Origin: Rhodobacter sp.
GTDB taxonomy: Bacteria; Pseudomonadota; Alphaproteobacteria; Rhodobacterales; Rhodobacteraceae
Assembly (NCBI GenBank): GCA_027482795.1
Contig: JAIXVS010000114.1
Span: 1-11,699, forward strand
DNA: 11,699 nucleotides
Direction: 5' to 3'
Shown here: piece after piece, positions 6,527 through 11,699 of the stretch
Numbering within the stretch: position 1 is the stretch's first letter
How the letters are laid out: every line of letters starts with the position of its first letter
Made by a program: the position numbers and the translations under genes
The notes under the pieces: generated by a model
Database searches by the model: none
Seen by the model: only the letters and a program-made list of their open reading frames with translations
Told to the model about the DNA's origin: nothing

Positions 6527-7453
6527 ATGAAGCATTTCCTAGACATCCACCAAACCGAAGCCGCCGAATTGCGCGCTATGATCAATTCGGCCCACGCGAT
6601 GAAATTCGCGCGCGGCGGCCGCCCCAAAGGCGCGCCTGATGATGATCAACCACTTGCAGGCCGCATGGTCGCACTGATCTTTGAAAAACCCTCCACCCGC
6701 ACCCGCGTGTCGTTCGATGTGGGCGTGCGGCAGATGGGCGGGCAGACCATGGTGCTGTCTGGCAAAGAAATGCAGCTTGGCCATGGCGAAACCATCGCCG
6801 ACACCGCCCGCGTTCTATCGCGTTATGTCGATCTGATTATGATCCGCACTTTTGAAGAGGCGACGCTGCTGGAAATGGCCGAACACGCCACCGTGCCCGT
6901 GATCAATGGGCTGACCAACCGCACGCATCCCTGCCAGATCATGGCCGATGTGATGACATACGAGGAACATCGCGGCCCCATCGCGGGCAAAAAGGTGGTT
7001 TGGGCGGGCGATGGCAACAACGTCTGCGCATCTTTCCTTCACGCCGCTGGCCAGTTCGGTTTTGATTTTACGTTCACTGGCCCGCAGCCGCTTGACCCAG
7101 AGGCTGCCTTCATCGACTTTGCCCGCCAAAAGGGCAGCCAAGTGCTGATCGAACGCGACCCCGCCCTTGCCGTGCAAGGCGCGGATTTGGTGGTAACGGA
7201 TACTTGGGTATCCATGCATGACCCCGAATCCGCCAAAGAACGCCGCCACAACCAGTTGCGCGGCTATCAGGTCAACGAAACCTTGATGGCCTACGCCAAA
7301 CCTGATGCGCTGTTCATGCACTGCCTGCCTGCCCATCGTAACGACGAAGTGACTTCCGCCGTGATGGACGGCCCCCATTCGGTGGTGTTTGACGAGGCTG
7401 AAAATCGCCTGCACGCGCAAAAGGCGGTGATGCGGTGGTGCCTTGGGGCGTAG
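6527..7453 (+). CDS. argF: Ornithine carbamoyltransferase
   Basis: A 308-aa anabolic ornithine carbamoyltransferase of typical length. It joins carbamoyl phosphate and ornithine to make citrulline in arginine synthesis and probably works as a cytosolic trimer. All signature motifs are intact: the carbamoyl-phosphate loop STRTR (56-60), HPCQ (134-137), the DTWVSM segment (225-230) that replaces the usual ornithine-site DxxxSMG, and HCLPAHR (265-271). The ATG at 6527 is preceded by AGG (6516-6518) at eight bases. It is most likely transcribed with argD through the 82-bp hairpin-containing spacer. It ends 28 bp from the convergent hemerythrin-like gene with no strong terminator between them; only a short GGGGC-GTA-GCCCC dyad spans its stop codon. 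Confidence 0.96.
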   Translation: MKHFLDIHQTEAAELRAMINSAHAMKFARGGRPKGAPDDDQPLAGRMVALIFEKPSTRTRVSFDVGVRQMGGQTMVLSGKEMQLGHGETIADTARVLSRYVDLIMIRTFEEATLLEMAEHATVPVINGLTNRTHPCQIMADVMTYEEHRGPIAGKKVVWAGDGNNVCASFLHAAGQFGFDFTFTGPQPLDPEAAFIDFARQKGSQVLIERDPALAVQGADLVVTDTWVSMHDPESAKERRHNQLRGYQVNETLMAYAKPDALFMHCLPAHRNDEVTSAVMDGPHSVVFDEAENRLHAQKAVMRWCLGA

Positions 7454-7481
7454 CCCCTACGGGTGCCTCTGGGCCTAACGC

Positions 7482-8045
7482 CTAATCCACACGGTGTTTC
7501 AACACCACGGGCAGAACAAGGTCTTCTTCATCGGTCAGATGCTGGCCCAGCATCCGTTCAAACCGCCCCAGAACGCCGCCAAATCCTGCGACCAATTCGC
7601 GCTGGGCGGTATCATTGCTTTCGCGCAGCAGGGCATTTGCGCCTGCCGCAAAGGTATCGATCAATTCGTGCAGGGTGTGATGGTCTGCGTCCAGCACCTC
7701 AAACCCTCGCGCGATGCGCGGTTCTAGCTGCGCCAAATGCGGGAAATAGGCGGTATCTTCGATTTGGTGATGCCCCACCAATTCGCCCAAAAACCGCTGG
7801 CCCAGCCTTGCCAACCGCTGGCCATACTCTTGCGCCGCAATCTGCCCGTCTAAACGCAGCGCGCTGTCATCTTGCATCCGCGTCATCATCGCACGAAAGT
7901 TCAAATGCCTGTCCAGCCAAAACGCTGCCAGCCCGCCAAAATGCGGATGCGCGGCCCAGCCATCGCGCGGGTAATCGGCCAAGATGATGCGAAATGCGTC
8001 GGGCAGGGCACTGCGGTGGTACAGGGCTAAAGGGTCATCTTGCAT
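7482..8045 (-). CDS. Hemerythrin (HHE) domain protein
   Basis: A 187-aa soluble protein, all helical by composition, with a hemerythrin-like four-helix di-iron site. Candidate ligands are H47 (DRHLNF), H92 and E96 (HHQIED), H103 (YFPHL), H122/H123 (DADHHTLHE), and H169 with E173 (QHLTDEED). This reproduces the H...HxxxE...H...HxxxE pattern. Such proteins bind oxygen, nitric oxide or peroxide, or act in iron handling; the actual role is not readable. I choose the ATG at 8045 over the in-frame GTG at 8054 because AAGG lies eight bases before the ATG, while the GTG falls inside that ribosome binding site. It converges with argF (28 bp) and diverges from the DUF1993 gene (117 bp). Confidence 0.85.
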   Translation of the reverse strand: MQDDPLALYHRSALPDAFRIILADYPRDGWAAHPHFGGLAAFWLDRHLNFRAMMTRMQDDSALRLDGQIAAQEYGQRLARLGQRFLGELVGHHQIEDTAYFPHLAQLEPRIARGFEVLDADHHTLHELIDTFAAGANALLRESNDTAQRELVAGFGGVLGRFERMLGQHLTDEEDLVLPVVLKHRVD

Positions 8046-8072
8046 ATCCCGCACCTTATCAAAATTTGTTGA

Positions 8073-8101
8073 ACCCTAGTCGCTGGTCGCGGTGGCGGCA
8101 A
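8073..8101 (-). promoter_or_regulatory. Candidate promoter of the hemerythrin-like gene
   Basis: On the minus strand, TTGCCG (8101-8096) and TAGGGT (8078-8073) are 17 bases apart, with the -35 starting 56 bp before the ATG. This geometry matches that of the hisN-like, argD and galM promoters. The -35 lies back to back with a possible plus-strand -35, TTGCGC (8106-8111), 57 bp before the DUF1993 start. Confidence 0.4.
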
Positions 8102-8162
8102 TCCCTTGCGCCGCGCGGTAATCTGGCATCCTATGCGCCAACTTCAACCGCAAAGGTGCTAT

Positions 8163-8651
8163 ATGCAAAACCCAGTCCCCTTTTTCATCCATTCGCTGAC
8201 AGCGCTGTCCAATTGCCTTGCCAAGGCCGAAGCCTTTGCCGAGGCAAAGCGTTTGAAACCGGAAGTGATCCCAAACCTGCGCCTTGTGGCCGATATGTTC
8301 CCCTTGGCCCGCCAAGTGATGATTGCCACCGACCACGCCAAAGGCGCGCCTGCGCGGCTGGCTGGCATCGAGGTGCCCAGCTTTGCCGATACCGAAACCA
8401 CGCTGGAAGAGCTGCGTGCGCGCATCCAGAAAACCATCGATTTTCTGAAAACCATCCCCGAAACTGCGTTTGACGGGGCCGAGGCGCGCACCATCACTAT
8501 CAAGGCTGGCCCGCGCGAGCTGACCTTTCCCGCCGTGCAATATTACAGCGGCTATGCTATCCCGAATTTCTATTTTCACATGACAACGGCCTATAACATT
8601 CTACGCAGCAATGGCGTTGACATTGGCAAGGTTGATTTCTTGGGCGCTTAA
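8163..8651 (+). CDS. DUF1993 family protein
   Basis: A 162-aa protein matching DUF1993 along its whole length as I remember the family. Hallmarks are the segments LVADMFPLARQVMIATDHAKGAPARLAGIEVP (41-72), DTETTLEELRARIQKTIDFL (76-95), RELTFPAVQYYSGYAIPNFYFHMTTAYNILRSNG (118-151) and a C-terminal VDFLGA. The fold is thought to be a DinB/YfiT-like four-helix bundle; H10, H58 and H139 could serve as the metal-binding histidines. No enzymatic function is established for the family. The ATG at 8163 is chosen because AAAGGTG lies just upstream and the protein then starts where the family does; in-frame starts at 8106 (TTG) and 8133 (ATG) are less likely. Transcribed divergently from the hemerythrin-like gene. 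Confidence 0.85.
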   Translation: MQNPVPFFIHSLTALSNCLAKAEAFAEAKRLKPEVIPNLRLVADMFPLARQVMIATDHAKGAPARLAGIEVPSFADTETTLEELRARIQKTIDFLKTIPETAFDGAEARTITIKAGPRELTFPAVQYYSGYAIPNFYFHMTTAYNILRSNGVDIGKVDFLGA

Positions 8652-8659
8652 AGCCCCTA

Positions 8660-8683
8660 TGCAGCGGGGTTATCCCCGCTGCA
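8660..8683. terminator. Bidirectional hairpin between the convergent DUF1993 and MFS genes
   Basis: TGCAGCGGGG (8660-8669) and CCCCGCTGCA (8674-8683) form a perfect 10-bp stem with a TTAT loop. Neither side has a long T run, but the stem is strong and sits exactly where two convergent transcripts end. The TAA stop codon of the MFS gene (8672-8670 on the minus strand) lies in the loop, so one arm is coding sequence. Confidence 0.6.
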
Positions 8684-9845
8684 AATCATCCGCCGCGGCT
8701 ACGCGCGCGGCCATCATGCCCACAATGCCCAGCACAATGGCCAGCGTCAGATATGTGGCGCGATAGCCGATATGTTCTGCAACAAAGCCAATCGTGGCGG
8801 GGGCAACCAAAATGCCCGTGTAGCCCACCATCGTTACCGTCGAAATGCCCACGCCTGCGGGCAGGCCGGGCCTATTTCCCGCCGCCGAAAACAAAATCGG
8901 CACCATATTGGCCACGCCAAGCCCCGCAATGGCAAAGCCCAAAATCGCCAGTGGCGCAGTAGGCGACAGACCACCCATCGCCAGCCCCAACGCGCCCAAT
9001 GCTGCCGAAACGCGCAGTGTTTTGACCGCGCCGTAGCGGTTGCGCACCAAATCCCCCGCAAAGCGCATCACCGCCATGGTTCCCGCGAAAAACGCAAAGC
9101 CAAGGCCAGATACGAACACCCCTGCACCCAATTCTTTCGATAGGTAAATCGCCGCCCAATCCAGCACCGCGCCTTCGGGCACCATCGAAAACAGCGCCAT
9201 AGCCCCCAAAATCCACAGCCCCAAATCGCGGGTAATCAGGTGCGTTTTGGGCTTTGGCGCATCCTTGTCTTGGCTGGGCTGGGGCGCGTCTTGCATCACA
9301 AACCGCATCGCGCCCACGATCAAAAGCAAAGATACCCCTGTCACGATAAGCGACTGCCGCTCGGCCCCGATATGGGCGATCAACCACGCACCGCCCGCGC
9401 CGCCAACAACGCCGCCAAGGCTCCAAAACCCATGGCTGGATGACATAATCGCGCGGCCAAGGCGGCGTTCAACCACCACGGCGTTGGCGTTCATCGACAC
9501 GTCCATACAGCCAATCACCGCCCCCATCAGCGCCATAAGCGGGGCCAGCAGCCACAGGCTTTGCGCATGAACAACCAGTGCCAGCATCGGGGTTGCTGCC
9601 AGTGCAAAGCCCGTCGCCACCCGCGCCGAACCAAAGGCCGCAATAAGCCGCCCTGCGTATAACATCGCCCCCACAGCCCCCAGCCCAAGGCACAGGATCA
9701 GCAGGCCCAGCACGCTTTCGCTAATGGAATGGCGGGTCAGCAACAGCGGAATCTGCGGTGCCCAAGCCCCCATGATAAAACCATTCACCGTAAAGAACGC
9801 CGCAATCGCCCAGCGGTTTGTGGGTGCCGAATACTCTTGCGCCAT
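8670..9845 (-). CDS. MFS transporter, YbjJ-like, coupled to galM
   Basis: A 391-aa inner-membrane protein with about twelve hydrophobic segments in two halves joined by a charged loop (about 185-206, rich in D, K, P and Q). N-terminal segments lie at about 12-35, 44-68, 75-93 and 97-115. The stretches GFIMGAWAPQIPLL (22-35), MDVSMNANAVVVE (114-126), SSHGFWSLGG (136-145) and GAVLDWAAIYL (225-235) recall the YbjJ/fucose-permease-like branch of the major facilitator superfamily. The start is the ATG at 9845, because AAAGGA lies six bases upstream. The in-frame ATG at 9869 would overlap galM and lacks that site. The start codon is two bases after the galM stop, so the two are translationally coupled. 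Context suggests a sugar or sugar-derivative substrate; this is inference. Confidence 0.88.
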   Translation of the reverse strand: MAQEYSAPTNRWAIAAFFTVNGFIMGAWAPQIPLLLTRHSISESVLGLLILCLGLGAVGAMLYAGRLIAAFGSARVATGFALAATPMLALVVHAQSLWLLAPLMALMGAVIGCMDVSMNANAVVVERRLGRAIMSSSHGFWSLGGVVGGAGGAWLIAHIGAERQSLIVTGVSLLLIVGAMRFVMQDAPQPSQDKDAPKPKTHLITRDLGLWILGAMALFSMVPEGAVLDWAAIYLSKELGAGVFVSGLGFAFFAGTMAVMRFAGDLVRNRYGAVKTLRVSAALGALGLAMGGLSPTAPLAILGFAIAGLGVANMVPILFSAAGNRPGLPAGVGISTVTMVGYTGILVAPATIGFVAEHIGYRATYLTLAIVLGIVGMMAARVAAADDLQRG

Positions 9846-9847
9846 GA

Positions 9848-10804
9848 TTATTCCTTTGAAAACTGCCATGCTGTCGACTGGGTGCGGCTTTGCCCCGCGC
9901 CCAGTTCAATACTGGGAAAGCCTGGCTTATTTGGCGCATCGGGCCAATTCTGCGCCTCAATCGCCACGGCGGCGAATCCATCGTGGCGGCAATCATACAG
10001 TTGCACGGCGGCTTCGGTGGTTGATAGGCGCAGCGTGACCCCGCTTGCTCCGCGCAATCTTAGCACCTCGCGCAGCGGTTCTTGCGCACGGCCTAGGCAA
10101 AAGCTGTTATCCAGCGGCGGCTTTTGCGGCGCAATGCGTTGCGGCGCGCGAAAATCAAAATCTGTGCCCGTTACATCCACAATCTCGCCCGTGGGGACAA
10201 ATTCGCTGTCCGTCGGCAGATAGTGATCTGCGGCCAGCTGTATACTATGGCCCGCATAATCTGTACTGCCGTCAAGGTTCCAATAGCTGTGATTGGCCAC
10301 GTTCCACAGGGTTACCGCATCGGTTGTCACCGATACATCCATCTGCAACCGCGCGCCGTTTAGGGTAAAGCGCGCGGTCACATCGCGGTTGCCCGCAAAG
10401 CCGCCCATACCATCGGGCAAATGCAGCGCAAGGGTCAGCGCGCTGTCACTGGCATCGGCAATATCCCAAACCTGATGCTGCGCGCCCGTGCTGCCAGAAT
10501 GCAGCACATGTTTGCCCAAAAAGTTCTTTTCAAACTGCGCTGTCTGCCCGCCAACTTGTGCCGCAGCGCCCGTCAATCGGTTCACCACTGGCGCAATCAG
10601 GCTGCCATAATAGCACATCGCACCTTCGGCATCGGCAACGTTTTGGGTGGCAATCGTCAGATCATAGGGCACCCCATCCAGCCTTACCGATTGCAGCGTT
10701 GCCCCCAGCGTCAGCACCGTCACCTGCATCTTTTCGCTGCGCAGCATAACCTTGCGCACCAGCGCACCCGCAGCGGTTCTGCCAAACTCTGTGATCTGCG
10801 TCAT
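9848..10804 (-). CDS. galM: Aldose 1-epimerase (galactose mutarotase)
   Basis: A 318-aa cytosolic mutarotase of the GalM family that interconverts alpha and beta anomers of aldoses. Substrate-contact NR (75-76) is present. Catalytic residues are H172 in the signature NVANHSYWNLDG and E283 in AIEAQNWPDAPN, with H102 in VLHSG replacing the more common LHGG. The DNSF segment (232-235) also fits. The length is slightly short of the E. coli enzyme (about 346) but normal for the family. The ATG at 10804 has AGGGG about seven bases upstream. The gene leads directly into the MFS transporter (2-bp gap). The accompanying 14-bp palindrome implies sugar-responsive repression. Which sugar cannot be told; no other sugar-catabolic gene is in the window. 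Confidence 0.9.
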   Translation of the reverse strand: MTQITEFGRTAAGALVRKVMLRSEKMQVTVLTLGATLQSVRLDGVPYDLTIATQNVADAEGAMCYYGSLIAPVVNRLTGAAAQVGGQTAQFEKNFLGKHVLHSGSTGAQHQVWDIADASDSALTLALHLPDGMGGFAGNRDVTARFTLNGARLQMDVSVTTDAVTLWNVANHSYWNLDGSTDYAGHSIQLAADHYLPTDSEFVPTGEIVDVTGTDFDFRAPQRIAPQKPPLDNSFCLGRAQEPLREVLRLRGASGVTLRLSTTEAAVQLYDCRHDGFAAVAIEAQNWPDAPNKPGFPSIELGAGQSRTQSTAWQFSKE

Positions 10805-10812
10805 CTTAGCCC

Positions 10813-10826
10813 CTAAATCGATTTAG
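10813..10826. promoter_or_regulatory. CG-centred 14-bp palindrome, candidate LacI-family operator of galM-MFS
   Basis: CTAAATCGATTTAG is a perfect palindrome. GCC (10809-10811) and GGC (10828-10830) extend it to a 22-bp imperfect one, with one mismatched pair. A central CG with AT-rich arms is characteristic of LacI-family operators. It lies just downstream of the candidate -10 and over the predicted start site of galM, where a repressor would block transcription. It also abuts the galM ribosome binding site. Confidence 0.55.
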
Positions 10827-10830
10827 CGGC

Positions 10831-10859
10831 AAATTGACGGGCTAATCCCAAAAGGTCAA
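10831..10859 (-). promoter_or_regulatory. Candidate galM-MFS promoter
   Basis: On the minus strand, TTGACC (10859-10854, overlapping the znuA stop codon) and CAATTT (10836-10831) are 17 bases apart. The -35 begins 55 bp before the galM ATG. The -10 is weak. With the adjoining palindrome it suggests galM-MFS is transcribed separately from znuA, although read-through is possible because no clear terminator lies in the 51-bp gap. Confidence 0.4.
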
Positions 10860-11699
10860 GCGCCCGAAAGACATCCCGTAAGCGAGGCTGTCAAATTGCG
10901 TAGCACATCGGTATAGCTGGTGGGCGAGGGGTCTAGCATCGCGCCTGCGGGGTCTAATGCTGCGCCCGCTTTCACCGCTGTGCCTTCCGTCAGTTGCAGC
11001 AGCAAATCGGCATCATGCTGCACTTCGGGAAAGACGCAAACCACGCCACCTGCGATTGTGCTTTGCATTTCGCGCAGATGTGCCGCACCTGCCGCGCTGG
11101 CATCGCCCATGGCAACTGCGCCCTGATAGTTCAGGCCGTACTGCGCGGCGAAATACTGATAAGCATCGTGATAGGCGACAAAACCCTTGTCCTTGACGGG
11201 GGCAAGTGCCGCCGAAATCTCGGCGTCCAGCGCTGCAATCTCGGCCTTGGCGGTTGCAGCATTCGCAGCATAGGTTGCAGCATTTGCGTTATCCTTTGCC
11301 GACAGGGCCGCTGCAATCGCGTCCAGCCATGGCGCAGCATTTTCGGGGTTCAACCATGCGTGAGGGTCGGTGCCGCTGTGATCGTGATCGTGGCCGTGGT
11401 CGTGATCGTCCACAGCACTAAATTCCAAAAGCGCAGTGCCCTTCACCGCCAACAGGGGCAGCGAGGCCATGTCCCCCTTTGTCCCCTCTAGCGCCCGCTG
11501 CATCCACGGGGCCAGTTCTGGGCCTATCCATACGGCCACATCGGCGCTGGCAATATCGCGCATCTGGCTGGGGCGCAGTTGAAAATCATGTTCATCCGCG
11601 CCCTTTTCCAGCAGCAAAACAGGCGTGCCCAGATCGCCCATCACCTGCGCGACCAGCCCATAAACAGGCGGGATATCGATGATCACGCGCGGCACGTCA
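10856..11699 (-). CDS. znuA: Zinc ABC transporter substrate-binding protein, N-terminus outside the window
   Basis: An open frame runs off the right edge, leaving 280 residues of a ZnuA-type periplasmic zinc-binding protein. The missing part should be the signal peptide and the first few mature residues. Visible features are ADEHDFQLRPSQM (first zinc-ligand histidine), a low-complexity His/Asp loop, DDHDHGHDHDHSG (11372-11410), followed by DPHAWLNPEN (second ligand), and GFVAYHDAYQYFAAQYGL (third ligand). One cysteine in VVCVFPEVQHD and one in the C-terminal CLSGA could form the disulfide known in E. coli ZnuA. The His-rich loop separates zinc carriers from manganese homologues and may gather zinc. 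The GTG at 11695 is an internal valine codon, not the start. znuCB and zur, the usual partners, would lie beyond the edge. Confidence 0.92.
   Translation of the reverse strand, partial: DVPRVIIDIPPVYGLVAQVMGDLGTPVLLLEKGADEHDFQLRPSQMRDIASADVAVWIGPELAPWMQRALEGTKGDMASLPLLAVKGTALLEFSAVDDHDHGHDHDHSGTDPHAWLNPENAAPWLDAIAAALSAKDNANAATYAANAATAKAEIAALDAEISAALAPVKDKGFVAYHDAYQYFAAQYGLNYQGAVAMGDASAAGAAHLREMQSTIAGGVVCVFPEVQHDADLLLQLTEGTAVKAGAALDPAGAMLDPSPTSYTDVLRNLTASLTGCLSGA

Noticed and set aside
6815..7420. 201-aa minus-strand open frame inside argF
   Set aside because: It lies entirely antisense to argF, whose catalytic motifs are all intact; the frame has no domain and no start signal.
7446..7457. 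GGGGC-GTA-GCCCC dyad at the end of argF as a terminator
   Set aside because: The stem is only five bases, spans the stop codon and lacks a following T run; too weak to call.
7463..7987. 174-aa plus-strand open frame over the hemerythrin-like gene
   Set aside because: The opposite strand encodes a protein with all hemerythrin ligands and a good ribosome binding site; this frame is low-complexity and motif-free.
1..11699. Mobile element, phage, CRISPR, toxin-antitoxin, defence system or tRNA/rRNA
   Set aside because: No transposase, integrase, direct-repeat array, Cas-like, nuclease or RNA-gene pattern was seen. The XRE gene has no toxin partner; its neighbour is a metabolic phosphatase.

Overview
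The window looks like a chromosomal segment from an alphaproteobacterium, most likely of the Rhodobacterales (Roseobacter/Paracoccus-like). I infer this from the style of the proteins (8-oxoguanine deaminase, a HisN-type phosphatase, a PraR-like XRE regulator, a DUF1993 protein), the GC-rich codon use, and the GC-rich intergenic hairpins. No database search was possible. The window holds eleven complete genes and one gene cut by the right edge. I see no mobile element, phage gene, CRISPR array, rRNA or tRNA.

Layout from left to right. A LysR regulator (+) and a zinc-independent quinone oxidoreductase-type dehydrogenase (-) converge and overlap by 14 bp. A 436-bp AT-rich, dyad-rich spacer (1911-2346) follows, then a small XRE regulator (+). 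A HisN-like histidinol-phosphatase/inositol monophosphatase-family enzyme (+) comes next, and its likely promoter is built into the XRE gene's terminator. Then come a guanine/8-oxoguanine deaminase-family amidohydrolase (+) and the arginine pair argD-argF (+). A hemerythrin-like protein (-) and a DUF1993 protein (+) form a divergent pair with back-to-back candidate promoters. The right end is a minus-strand block. In transcription order it is znuA (3' part only in the window), galM and an MFS transporter gene. galM and the MFS gene are 2 bp apart and are surely co-transcribed.

The metabolic content is housekeeping or accessory: arginine and possibly histidine biosynthesis, purine salvage or repair, sugar uptake and mutarotation, and zinc uptake. 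I do not see a new multi-gene system. The most interesting signals are regulatory. They are (1) a 14-bp CG-centred palindrome at the predicted transcription start of galM-MFS, typical of a LacI-family operator; (2) a promoter whose -10 box is the loop of the upstream gene's terminator; (3) a T-N11-A dyad upstream of the dehydrogenase gene that the neighbouring LysR protein could bind; and (4) a repeated promoter geometry, with a TTGACC/TTGCCG-type -35 placed 55-58 bp before the start codon, at four genes and more weakly at a fifth.
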